Source of the DNA: Pseudonocardiales bacterium
Lineage (GTDB): Bacteria > Actinomycetota > Actinomycetes > Mycobacteriales > Pseudonocardiaceae
Direction of reading: 5' to 3'
Length of the DNA stretch: 7,511 bases
Assembly: GCA_013695005.1 (NCBI GenBank)
Contig: JACDBJ010000030.1
Span: 1 to 7,511 of the forward strand
The notes under the pieces are model-generated. The model worked only from the letters and a program-made list of their open reading frames with translations. It was not told where the DNA came from and searched no databases. Of this stretch, positions 1 to 6,557 are shown in pieces. The first letter of the stretch is position 1; each line of letters begins with the position of its first letter. The translations under genes were made by a program, and so were the position numbers.

Positions 1-114
1 GGCTGGGAGCCCGACGGCGCCGTGCGGGTACTGGACGCGGGCGAGCGCGAGCTGCGGGAGCTGCGGCTGGCCGGGTCGCTGGAGCTGCGGCTGCGTGACT
101 GGCTGCCGGGCTGA
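1..114 (+). CDS. C-terminal fragment of an unidentified protein
   Basis: The last 37 codons of a plus-strand gene enter from the left edge and end at TGA (112-114). The visible peptide begins GWEPDGAVRVLD and ends RLRDWLPG, with a Leu/Arg/Glu-rich middle. Almost every third codon position is G or C while second positions are mixed, the pattern of a real high-GC coding frame. The alternative reading of this DNA is the tail of the minus-strand MFS frame, which here gives only a low-complexity Ala/Pro/Arg peptide. I do not recognise the family. The ending is faintly reminiscent of Uma2/DUF820 C-termini, but this is too short to assign. If real, the gene converges on the MFS gene and overlaps it antisense. 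Confidence 0.45.
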   Translation, partial: GWEPDGAVRVLDAGERELRELRLAGSLELRLRDWLPG

Positions 115-1360
115 GCGTCCCCGCCGCGGCGCTCGTCTGCTCGTCGATGGTCCGAAGCGGACGCCACAGCAGCAGCGGGAGCAGCGCGAGCACCGCCCCG
201 GACAGGCCCATCGCCCACCGCAGCCCGACGGCCTCGATGAGCAGCGGCGCCAGCGCCGACCCGGCGGCGACCGCGGCAGCGGCGCAGCTCCAGAACGCTC
301 CGAAGGCGCGCCCCGCGAGGTGGTCGGGCAGCAACCGGTGCAGCAGCGTGAACCCGTACACGTCCATCACGGCGTTGCCCAGCCCCAGCGCGGCCAGTGC
401 CACGAACGCCACCGGCAGCTCCGGCCACACCGCGATCACGATCACCGGCGCGCCCCACAAGACCGCGCCGAACGCGAACCAGCGGGCGCTGCGGGAGCTC
501 CCGCCGACACCGAGGGTGATCAGCGCGCCGACCAAGCCGCCGGCACCCATGGCCGCGAACAGCGCGCCGGCCGCTCCCTCGCCGCCCTCGGCGAGCGCCA
601 GCACCACCAGGACGACGTTGAGCAACCCGCGCATGACCAGTTGGACGACGAACAGCGCGACGACCACCCGCGTCGCGGCGTTCACGAGCAGCGCGGGAAA
701 GCCTCGTAACGGTTCGGCGAGCAACAGCAGCCCGCTGACCGATGGAGAGCGGGCGGGCTGGTAGTTCGTACGGATCGCGGCCGAGGCAGCGGCACCGACG
801 GCGAACAGCACGGCCAGCGCGACGAACGTCACAGCCGGCGGGAAGACCGCGAGCAGCAAGCCGGCCAGCGCCGGCCCGGCGACGATGCCTGCGGCCTCGA
901 CCAGGCTGGACACGGCGTTGGCCGCGACGAGCTCCGACGGACTCCGCACGAGCTGTGGCAGCAGGGCGCTGATCCCGGGCTTGAACACCGCACCCGCCGC
1001 GGAGCCGATCCCCAGGCCCACGAGCAGGACAGCGAGCGGGGCACCGGCCAGGACGAGCCCGCACAGCGCCAGCGAGACGACTGCCCAGCCGGCGTGGGTG
1101 GCCCCGAGCACCCCTGGTCGGGATCGTCGATCCGTCACGATCGAGGCGAGTGGCCCCAGCGCCGCGGCTGGCAGTAGCCGCACCACGCCGACCAGGCCGA
1201 CCGCCGGTGCGCCGCCCAGCTCGAAGGCGACCACGGACAGCGCTATCAGGCTGCCCCACTCGCCGGTGGTCCACACACCCCAGCTGACCTGCAGCTTGGC
1301 AAGCTCGCGGTTACGCAGGGTCACACGCGCGGTGTTCAGCCGAACCTGCAGTCCTGCCAC
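1..1360 (-). CDS. MFS transporter, 3' end beyond window
   Basis: Twelve-helix major facilitator protein, probably a proton-driven efflux carrier in the cytoplasmic membrane; the substrate cannot be told. From a GTG at 1360 the protein starts VAGLQVRLN. A short cytoplasmic lead with VTLRNRELAKLQ follows, then helices from about residue 27 to 399. The loop after helix 2 carries a degenerate MFS motif A (ASIVTDRRSR, residues 72-81). PSELVAANAVSSLVEAAG (141-158) and GFTLLHRLLPDHLAGRAFG (336-354) resemble actinobacterial MFS proteins that often carry a C-terminal cyclic-nucleotide-binding domain. Helix 12 ends near LLLWRPLRTID (396-406). After that the frame stays open, A/P/R-rich, to the window edge (at least 453 codons). 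No stop exists in any minus frame over the last 230 bases. No clear Shine-Dalgarno precedes GTG 1360; TTG 1363 and GTG 1324 are alternative starts. The gene follows the ATP-binding regulator by 66 bases. Confidence 0.85.
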   Translation of the reverse strand, partial: MAGLQVRLNTARVTLRNRELAKLQVSWGVWTTGEWGSLIALSVVAFELGGAPAVGLVGVVRLLPAAALGPLASIVTDRRSRPGVLGATHAGWAVVSLALCGLVLAGAPLAVLLVGLGIGSAAGAVFKPGISALLPQLVRSPSELVAANAVSSLVEAAGIVAGPALAGLLLAVFPPAVTFVALAVLFAVGAAASAAIRTNYQPARSPSVSGLLLLAEPLRGFPALLVNAATRVVVALFVVQLVMRGLLNVVLVVLALAEGGEGAAGALFAAMGAGGLVGALITLGVGGSSRSARWFAFGAVLWGAPVIVIAVWPELPVAFVALAALGLGNAVMDVYGFTLLHRLLPDHLAGRAFGAFWSCAAAAVAAGSALAPLLIEAVGLRWAMGLSGAVLALLPLLLWRPLRTIDEQTSAAAGTLSPAASHAAAAPATRPAAAPAARARPRPVPARRRRAPS

Positions 1361-1403
1361 CAACGGATCGTAAGGAGGCCGGCCGGGCGCGCGCGAGGGT
1401 GCG

Positions 1404-1435
1404 AGCCTGTGCTCGACGCGAGCTACCTACAGGCT
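1404..1435 (-). terminator. Hairpin over the stop codon of the ATP-binding regulator gene
   Basis: AGCCTGT (1404-1410) pairs with ACAGGCT (1429-1435). Inside, GCTCG (1411-1415) pairs with CGAGC (1419-1423) around a 3-base loop, leaving a 5-base bulge (1424-1428). This gives 12 perfect pairs. The TAG stop (1427-1429) spans the bulge and the outer stem. No T-tract follows on the minus strand, so it may be a U-less actinobacterial terminator, a 3'-end stabiliser, or a partial attenuator before the MFS gene. Confidence 0.45.
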
Positions 1436-1834
1436 GTGCCGCAGGAAGACGGTCGTACCATCCGGGCCGGGGTCGATGCTGACGAAATCGATCAAGCTGC
1501 GCATCATCGTCAGGCCGTGGCCCCGCAAGGGTGAGTCAGTCTTAGGCGGGCGCCACGCTCCGCTGTCAACGACCTTCACGTTGACGGCGTCGGAATCGAG
1601 CCAGAAGGAGATCTCGACGATGCCGGCCTGCCGCGATGACCAGTAGGCGTGCTCCACCGCGTTGGCGGCAGCTTCCTGCACCGCGAGCAGCAGGATCTCC
1701 TGGGTTTGGTCGTCCAGGCCCATCCGCGTAGCCCACTCGCGTTGCACCTGACGCAGGTTGGCGAGCTGGGCGGCGTCAGCCGGGATCAGGACTTGGAGGC
1801 GTTTGGCTTGGTGAACACCATTGCCGGCCTTCAT
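1427..1834 (-). CDS. RsbW/SpoIIAB-like ATP-binding regulator (anti-sigma factor / serine kinase)
   Basis: A 135-residue single-domain GHKL (HATPase_c_2) protein, the usual size for RsbW/SpoIIAB-type anti-sigma factors. By family knowledge these bind a sigma factor, or phosphorylate an STAS anti-anti-sigma partner, in the cytoplasm. The N-box is EAAANAVEHAY (54-64) with E54, N58 and H62. The G1 box is VVDSGAW (88-94) with D90 and G92. The G2 box is RGHGLTMMRSLID (104-116). The ATP pocket therefore looks complete. The ATG at 1834 is chosen because no other start lies in frame nearby upstream; only a weak GGGG-type ribosome site precedes it. No sigma-factor or STAS gene is visible, so the partner is unknown and may be encoded elsewhere. 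It lies 221 bases after dapB and 66 bases before the MFS gene. Many such actinobacterial proteins are orphan regulators whose kinase activity is unproven. Confidence 0.88.
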   Translation of the reverse strand: MKAGNGVHQAKRLQVLIPADAAQLANLRQVQREWATRMGLDDQTQEILLLAVQEAAANAVEHAYWSSRQAGIVEISFWLDSDAVNVKVVDSGAWRPPKTDSPLRGHGLTMMRSLIDFVSIDPGPDGTTVFLRHSL

Positions 1835-1875
1835 TTGCCGCGCCCCAACGTTAACTTTGCGGCCATGCGTGAGGG

Positions 1876-1901
1876 TTAGCCGTTTCTGGCCGCCAGGAAA
1901 C
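1876..1901 (-). promoter_or_regulatory. Possible SigB/SigF-like promoter of the ATP-binding regulator gene
   Basis: On the minus strand GTTTCC (1896-1901) is followed after 14 bases by GGCTAA (1876-1881). This resembles the GTTT / GGGTA(A/T) pattern of stress sigma factors, with one mismatch in the -10. A start site would fall about 40 bases before the ATG. The two elements also fall in the arms of the 1881-1902 inverted repeat, so the match may be a by-product of that repeat. Weak call. Confidence 0.2.
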
Positions 1902-1902
1902 G
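1881..1902. repeat. Inverted repeat (hairpin or operator)
   Basis: CGTTTC and TGG (1881-1889) pair with CCA and GAAACG (1893-1902), with a single bulged G at 1896 and a 3-base centre. That is nine pairs in 22 bases. It ends 47 bases upstream of the ATG of the ATP-binding regulator gene. It could be a dyad operator or a 5'-leader hairpin. Confidence 0.5.
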
Positions 1903-1917
1903 CACAATCTGCCGGTG

Positions 1918-1933
1918 CCGCTCGATCGAGCGG
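1918..1933. repeat. Perfect 16-bp palindrome
   Basis: CCGCTCGATCGAGCGG is exactly self-complementary and sits about 84 bases upstream of the ATP-binding regulator gene and 122 bases after dapB. As DNA it could be a dimeric-repressor operator. As RNA it forms a 6-bp stem with a GATC loop. No T-tract lies on either side. Confidence 0.55.
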
Positions 1934-2023
1934 TCAGCGGGCGACCTCGGCGTCCGCGAACGGCGCCTGAGCTAGCTAGGTTCCCGACCCCTGTGTCGAA
2001 CACCAGCTGAGCGTAGCGGGGTT

Positions 2024-2047
2024 GTTCGCCGGTCACGCTGCGCGAAC
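2024..2047 (-). terminator. Hairpin downstream of dapB
   Basis: GTTCGC (2024-2029) and GCGAAC (2042-2047) form a perfect 6-bp stem around a 12-base loop, starting 8 bases after the dapB TAG. There is no U-run. It is a plausible end-of-transcript or 3'-protection hairpin. Confidence 0.35.
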
Positions 2048-2055
2048 GGAGGCTT

Positions 2056-2820
2056 CTACTGGTCGAGGCCGAGCAACGGTTCGAGGCCGACGGTCAGGCC
2101 GGGACGCCGGCCGACCTCACGCAGGGCCAGCAGCACCCCGGGCATGAACGACGAGCGGCTCAGTGAGTCGTGGCGGAGGGTCAGCGTCTCCCCCTCGACG
2201 CCGAAGATGACCTCCTGGTGCGCCACGAGGCCCGGCAGCCGCACCGAGTGCACCCGGATGCCGTCGACCAGCCCGCCCCGCACGCTGGGCAGCTCCTGGG
2301 TCGTGGCGTCCGGGATGTCGCCGGCGCCGGCCTTGGCCCTGGCAGCCGCGAGCAGCTCGGCGGTGCGCGTGGCGGTGCCCGACGGCGCGTCGATCTTGCC
2401 GGCGTGGTGCAGCTCGATGACCTCGGCGGAGTCGAAGAACCGCGCCGCGATCTGCGCGAAGTGCATCGAGAGCACAGCCCCGACGGCGAAGTTGGGCACG
2501 ATCAGCACGCCCAGCTCGGGCCGCTGCTCCAGCCAGCCGGCGACGGTCTCCAGCTTCTCGTCGTCGAAGCCGCTGGTGCCGACGACGCAGTGGATGCCGT
2601 TGTCCACGCAGAACCGGATGTTGTCCATGACGACGTCAGGCCGGGTGAAGTCAACCACCACCTGGGCACCCGCGTCGGCGACGTTGAACAGCCAGTCGCC
2701 GATGTCGACCATCGCGACCAGGTCGAGATCCTCGGCGGCGTCCACCGCACGGCAGACCTCGGCACCCATCCGTCCCCGCGCGCCCAGTACGGCCACCCGG
2801 GTCGGCTCGGCCTCGGTCAC
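2056..2820 (-). CDS. dapB: 4-hydroxy-tetrahydrodipicolinate reductase
   Basis: DapB reduces the dihydrodipicolinate-type intermediate with NAD(P)H in the diaminopimelate/lysine pathway, in the cytoplasm, feeding peptidoglycan synthesis. The N-terminal Rossmann motif VAVLGARGRMG is at residues 9-19, followed by VDFTRPD and GTSGFDD in the nucleotide-binding half. The catalytic signature ELHHAGKIDAPSGTA contains H138 and K142, matching the E. coli acid/base His and substrate Lys. GIRVHSVRLPGLVAHQEV and the C-terminal PGLTVGLEPLL are also typical. Length is 254 residues, normal for the family. I start at GTG 2820 because GGAGG (2829-2833) lies 8 bases upstream. A GTG three codons earlier (2829) overlaps that Shine-Dalgarno and is unlikely. 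It is separated from the M16 gene by a hairpin and a promoter-like -10, suggesting its own transcription start. Confidence 0.97.
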   Translation of the reverse strand: MTEAEPTRVAVLGARGRMGAEVCRAVDAAEDLDLVAMVDIGDWLFNVADAGAQVVVDFTRPDVVMDNIRFCVDNGIHCVVGTSGFDDEKLETVAGWLEQRPELGVLIVPNFAVGAVLSMHFAQIAARFFDSAEVIELHHAGKIDAPSGTATRTAELLAAARAKAGAGDIPDATTQELPSVRGGLVDGIRVHSVRLPGLVAHQEVIFGVEGETLTLRHDSLSRSSFMPGVLLALREVGRRPGLTVGLEPLLGLDQ

Positions 2821-2828
2821 GATCCGCA

Positions 2829-2833
2829 CCTCC
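2829..2833 (-). promoter_or_regulatory. dapB ribosome binding site
   Basis: GGAGG on the minus strand, 8 bases before GTG 2820. It decides the dapB start, because the earlier in-frame GTG shares its first base (2829) with this site. Confidence 0.75.
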
Positions 2834-2857
2834 GGGTATGGACGCTCAGGTCCGCGA

Positions 2858-2863
2858 AGCCTA
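2858..2863 (-). promoter_or_regulatory. Candidate -10 element of a dapB promoter
   Basis: TAGGCT on the minus strand fits the TANNNT vegetative -10 of actinobacteria. It would place a start near 2851 and a leader of about 30 bases carrying the GGAGG site. No good TTGACA-like -35 is visible at 16-19 bases. A short direct repeat of CTAGCGG (plus strand 2861-2867 and 2870-2876) overlaps it. Confidence 0.35.
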
Positions 2864-2899
2864 GCGGGGCTAGCGGCCGCCGGATGGTCGCCCGCCGCG

Positions 2900-2950
2900 G
2901 AACGAACGGAACTCTTGGGCGGCCCTATTGCCCGAAAGTGCCGTTCGTTC
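2900..2950 (-). terminator. Strong stem-loop enclosing the M16 peptidase stop codon
   Basis: GAACGAACGG (2900-2909) pairs perfectly with CCGTTCGTTC (2941-2950). The stem continues inward with two mismatches and a G-U pair to GGGC/GCCC (2917-2920 with 2930-2933), leaving a 9-base loop (2921-2929). The TAG stop (2925-2927) lies in this loop. No T-tract follows. It probably ends or protects the pnp-M16 message before the dapB promoter region. Confidence 0.6.
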
Positions 2951-4274
2951 GGTGGTCCGAGACGAGCTCACGCAGCTCGGCGGGGAGGTCGTCGGTGTGC
3001 TTGTACGGGCCGACGACGGCCGCGGTCAGCGGGCCGGTGAGTACCTCGGCGGCCAGCGCCGCGACATCGTCGCTGGTGACCGCGTCGATGAGCTCGAGGC
3101 TCTCGGCCATCGACCGCTGCCGGCCGCGTTCCAGCTCGGCCCTGCCGAGGCGGCCCATCCGCGAGGCGGTGTCCTCCAGGCCGAGCACCAGCCCGCCACG
3201 CATCGAGCCCTTGGCCCGTGCCAGCTCGGCGGCGGTGAGCCCGCCGCCGGCGACGGCGGTGAGCACGTCGCGCACCACGGTGACCACCGCGCCGAGCCGC
3301 TTCGGCTGGCAGCCGGCATAGACGCTCAGGCTGCCGGTGTCGGAGTAGCCGGTCCACGAGGAGTACACCGAGTAGGCCAGCCCGCGCTGCTCACGGACCT
3401 GCTGGAACAGCCGGGAGCTGATCCCGCCGCCCAGCGCGGTGTTGAGCACGCCCAGCGCGGTGCGCCGGTCGTCGCGTCGGTTGGGCGCGAGCGCGCCGAG
3501 GAGCAGGTGGACCTGCTCGCTGTCCTCGCTGACAAGCGTCAGCGGTTGGGTGCCGGTGAGCCGTGCGCGGCCGGCTCGCGGCGGGCTCGGCTCGGCGTGG
3601 CCGGTGCCGGCCGCAGCGGCACCGAACGCCGCGTCGACCAGCTCCACCACCCGGTCGTGCTCGATGTTGCCCGCGGCGGCCACCACGACGCGCGGCGTGG
3701 TGTAACCACCGCGCCAGAATCCGTGCAGCGCCTCCCGGGTGATCCCCCGGATGGACTGCTCGGTGCCCAGCACCGGCCGGGCCAGCGGGTGCTCGCCGAA
3801 CATCGCGGCGTCGAACACCTCGCCGACCAGGTCCTCTGGATCGTCGTCGCGCATGGCGATCTCTTCGAGCACCACGCCCCGCTCCAGCTCGACGTCGGCC
3901 GGCGCCAGTGTGGCGGCGGTGACGACGTCGGCCAGCAGGTCGACGGCCAGCGCGAGGTCGGTGTCGAGCACGTGCGCGTAGAAGCAGGTGTGCTCCTTGG
4001 CGGTGAAAGCGTTCAGCTCGCCGCCGACGGCGTCGATCTCCTCGGCGATCTGGGCGGCCGTGCGCCGCGCGGTGCCCTTGAACAGCAGGTGTTCGAGGTA
4101 GTGCGCGGCGCCGATCTCGTCGGGGCCCTCGTCGCGCGAGCCCACGCCGATCCACACCCCGACCGAGGCGGAGCGCACGGACGGCATCGTCTCGGTGAGC
4201 ACTCGCAGCCCACCTGGGACGACCGTGCGCTGTACCGCCTGCGGTGCAGCTTGCCAATCGGAGCTGAGCGTCAA
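2925..4274 (-). CDS. M16 family zinc metallopeptidase (insulinase/processing-peptidase-like)
   Basis: A 449-residue M16B-type peptidase of the single-repeat-pair size found next to pnp in actinobacteria; the mycobacterial relative is called PepR. The inverted zinc motif HYLEH is at 58-62 (H58, H62 ligands, E61 catalytic), followed by LLFKGT. E138 in VVLEEIAM is the expected third ligand, 76 residues after H62. GGELNAFTAKEHTCFYAHV (84-102) is the family's substrate-cleft strand region. The C-terminal half has the conserved SSRLFQQVREQRGLAYSV. There is no signal peptide, so it is predicted cytoplasmic and cleaves peptides; the substrate is unknown. The start is TTG 4274, whose bases overlap the pnp TGA in a TTGA arrangement, implying translational coupling. 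No strong Shine-Dalgarno is visible, and no ATG or GTG lies nearby in frame to replace it. Confidence 0.95.
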   Translation of the reverse strand: MTLSSDWQAAPQAVQRTVVPGGLRVLTETMPSVRSASVGVWIGVGSRDEGPDEIGAAHYLEHLLFKGTARRTAAQIAEEIDAVGGELNAFTAKEHTCFYAHVLDTDLALAVDLLADVVTAATLAPADVELERGVVLEEIAMRDDDPEDLVGEVFDAAMFGEHPLARPVLGTEQSIRGITREALHGFWRGGYTTPRVVVAAAGNIEHDRVVELVDAAFGAAAAGTGHAEPSPPRAGRARLTGTQPLTLVSEDSEQVHLLLGALAPNRRDDRRTALGVLNTALGGGISSRLFQQVREQRGLAYSVYSSWTGYSDTGSLSVYAGCQPKRLGAVVTVVRDVLTAVAGGGLTAAELARAKGSMRGGLVLGLEDTASRMGRLGRAELERGRQRSMAESLELIDAVTSDDVAALAAEVLTGPLTAAVVGPYKHTDDLPAELRELVSDHRTNGTFGQ

Positions 4275-6499
4275 CTCGCGTTGCTCGGCTCGGGCTCCTG
4301 CGCCGGCGCCTCAGCGGAAGCGTCGGCTGTGTCGTCGAAGACCGGCACCAGGCTGACCTTGCCCCTGGCGTCGATGTCGGCGATCTCCACGCGGAGCTTG
4401 TCGCCGACGTTCACGACGTCCTCGACCTTGCCGATCCGCTTGCCGTTACCCAGCTTGGAGATGTGCACGAGGCCGTCCTTGCCGGGCACCAGGGAGACGA
4501 ACGCCCCGAACGCGGCGGTCTTGACCACCGTGCCGAGGAACCGCTCGCCGACCTTGGGCAGCGTCGGGTTGGCGATCATCGTGATCTTGTCGACGGCCGC
4601 CTGCGCGGACAGCCCGTCGGTGCCGCCGACGTAGATCGTGCCGTCGTCCTCGATGGTGATGTCGGCGCCGGTCTCCTCGGTGATCGAGTTGATCATCTTG
4701 CCCTTCGGCCCGATCACCTCGCCGATCTTGTCCACCGGGATCTTGATAGTGATGATCCGCGGGGCGAACTCGCTCATCTCGTCCGGCTCGTCGATCGCCT
4801 CGTTGATCACGTCGAGGATGGCCAGCCGGGCGTCACGCGCCTGCTGCAGCGCGCCGCCGAGCACGTCGGACGGAATGCCGTCGAGCTTGGTGTCCAGCTG
4901 CAGCGCGGTCACGAAGTCCTTCGTCCCGGCGACCTTGAAGTCCATGTCGCCGTATGCGTCCTCCGCGCCGAGGATGTCGGTCAGCGCGACGTACTCGGTC
5001 TTGCCGTCGACCACGTCGCTCACCAGACCCATCGCAATGCCCGCGACCGGCGCGCGCAGCGGCACCCCGGCGTTGAGCAGCGACATCGTCGCGGCGCACA
5101 CCGAGCCCATCGACGTCGACCCGTTGGAACCCAGCGCCTCGGACACCTGGCGGATCGCGTACGGGAACTCCTCGCGGCTGGGCAGCACCGGCATCAGCGC
5201 CCGCTCGGCGAGCGCACCGTGGCCGATCTCGCGACGCTTCGGCGAGCCCACCCGACCGGTCTCGCCGGTCGAGTACGGCGGGAAGTTGTAGTGGTGCAGG
5301 TAGCGCTTGTGCGTCTCCGGCCCGAGCGAGTCGATCTGCTGCTCCATGCGCAGCATGTTCAGCGTGGTGACGCCGAGGATCTGCGTCTCGCCGCGCTCGA
5401 ACAGCGCAGAGCCGTGCGCCCGCGGGATGACCTCGACCTCGGCCGACAGCGGCCGGATGTCCGTCATGCCCCGGCCGTCCATGCGGACGTGATCGCGCAG
5501 GATGCGCTGACGCACGAGCTTCTTGGTCAGCGCGCGGAACGCGCCGCCGATCTCCTTCTCGCGGCCCTCGAAGTCGCCGGCGAGCCGGTCCAGCACGGCG
5601 GCCTTGATCTCGTCGGTCTTGGCCTCGCGCTCCTGCTTGTCGGCGATGGTGAGCGCGGCAGCCAGCTCGTCGGTCACGACGCGGCTGACGGCTTCGAGGG
5701 CGTCGGGCTGGTAGGCCGGGTAGGTCGGGAACTCGCCGGTCGGCTTCGCGGCCACATCGGCGAGCTCCTGCTGTGCGGCGCACAGCACCTGGATGAACGG
5801 CTTGGCCGCCTCGAGGCCCTGGGCCACGACCTCCTCGGTCGGCGCCTGGGCACCGCCGGCGACCAGCTCGATCGTGCGGGTGGTGGCCTCGGCCTCCACC
5901 ATCATGATCGCGACCTCACCGCTGGAGGTGTCGACGACGCGACCGGCGACGACCATGTCGAACACCGCGGTCTCGAGCTGCTCGTAGGTCGGGAAGGCGA
6001 CCCAGGTGCCGTCAATCAAGGCCATCCGGACGCCACCGATCGGGCCGCTGAACGGCAGGCCCGAGATCTGGGTCGACGCCGACGCGGCGTTGATCGCGAG
6101 CACGTCGTAGGGGTCTTTGGGATCGAGGCTCATCACCGTGATGACGACCTGGATCTCGTTACGCAGGCCGTCCACGAAGGACGGGCGCAGCGGCCGGTCG
6201 ATCAGCCGGCAGGTCAGGATCGCATCGGTGCTCGGCCGACCCTCGCGGCGGAAGAACGAGCCGGGAATCCGGCCCGCGGCATACATCCGCTCCTCGACGT
6301 CGACGGTGAGCGGAAAGAAGTCGAACTGCTCCTTGGGGTGCTTGCTGGCCTTCGTCGCCGACAGCAGCATGGTGTCCTCGTCGAGATAGGCCACCACCGA
6401 GCCGGCGGCCTGGCGGGCCAGGCGTCCGGTCTCGAATCGGATGGTGCGGGTGCCGAACGTGCCGTTGTCGATAACGGCCGTGGTTTCGTGCACAGACAT
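4271..6499 (-). CDS. pnp: Polyribonucleotide nucleotidyltransferase (PNPase/GPSI)
   Basis: PNPase degrades RNA 3'-to-5' with phosphate and can add tails in reverse. In actinobacteria it is also the main 3'-tailing enzyme. The 742 residues match actinobacterial PNPases. The first RNase PH core (about 10-225) contains FFRREGRPSTDAILTCRLID. An alpha-helical linker follows (about 250-330), then the second RNase PH core (about 337-560) with ERGETQ and the catalytic DILGAEDAYGDMDF (508-521; D514 and D520 are the expected metal/catalytic aspartates). A KH domain has the GPKGK loop at 597-601. An S1 domain (about 649-722) contains AAFGAFVSL and DGLVHISKL, and an acidic tail ends the protein. ATG 6499 is preceded by GAGGAG at 11 bases. 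It follows rpsO, as in many bacteria, and overlaps the M16 start. The structured upstream gap suggests post-transcriptional control. Confidence 0.99.
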   Translation of the reverse strand: MSVHETTAVIDNGTFGTRTIRFETGRLARQAAGSVVAYLDEDTMLLSATKASKHPKEQFDFFPLTVDVEERMYAAGRIPGSFFRREGRPSTDAILTCRLIDRPLRPSFVDGLRNEIQVVITVMSLDPKDPYDVLAINAASASTQISGLPFSGPIGGVRMALIDGTWVAFPTYEQLETAVFDMVVAGRVVDTSSGEVAIMMVEAEATTRTIELVAGGAQAPTEEVVAQGLEAAKPFIQVLCAAQQELADVAAKPTGEFPTYPAYQPDALEAVSRVVTDELAAALTIADKQEREAKTDEIKAAVLDRLAGDFEGREKEIGGAFRALTKKLVRQRILRDHVRMDGRGMTDIRPLSAEVEVIPRAHGSALFERGETQILGVTTLNMLRMEQQIDSLGPETHKRYLHHYNFPPYSTGETGRVGSPKRREIGHGALAERALMPVLPSREEFPYAIRQVSEALGSNGSTSMGSVCAATMSLLNAGVPLRAPVAGIAMGLVSDVVDGKTEYVALTDILGAEDAYGDMDFKVAGTKDFVTALQLDTKLDGIPSDVLGGALQQARDARLAILDVINEAIDEPDEMSEFAPRIITIKIPVDKIGEVIGPKGKMINSITEETGADITIEDDGTIYVGGTDGLSAQAAVDKITMIANPTLPKVGERFLGTVVKTAAFGAFVSLVPGKDGLVHISKLGNGKRIGKVEDVVNVGDKLRVEIADIDARGKVSLVPVFDDTADASAEAPAQEPEPSNAS

Positions 6500-6500
6500 A

Positions 6501-6516
6501 AGTACGCGTACTCCTC
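6501..6516 (-). promoter_or_regulatory. pnp ribosome binding site overlapped by a palindrome
   Basis: GAGGAG (6511-6516) is the only Shine-Dalgarno before ATG 6499, at a longish 11 bases. The spacer and the edge of the site form the perfect 12-bp palindrome AGTACGCGTACT (6501-6512). It could fold as a 4-bp hairpin that partly hides the site. Confidence 0.6.
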
Positions 6517-6557
6517 TTTGTCAGCGACCTGTGTCGCCGCCACGGCGGGAGTGCTGA

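Noticed and set aside
147..764. Plus-strand open frames over the MFS gene (also 885-1373)
   Set aside because: Ser/Ala/Thr/Pro-rich translations typical of antisense frames. The minus-strand reading gives a proper 12-helix transporter.
1997..2002. TCGAAC half-site resembling a mycobacterial LexA box
   Set aside because: The matching GTTCGA half at the required spacing is absent, so there is no SOS box.
1851..2036. A 61-codon minus-strand frame between dapB and the ATP-binding regulator
   Set aside because: Arg/Gly/Ser-rich, runs through several dyads, no recognisable domain; it looks like chance in GC-rich spacer.
2928..4634. Long plus-strand open frame antisense to the M16 peptidase and the end of pnp
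   Set aside because: Shadow of the real minus-strand genes; no motifs, and the opposite frame is a clear M16 protein with its zinc site.
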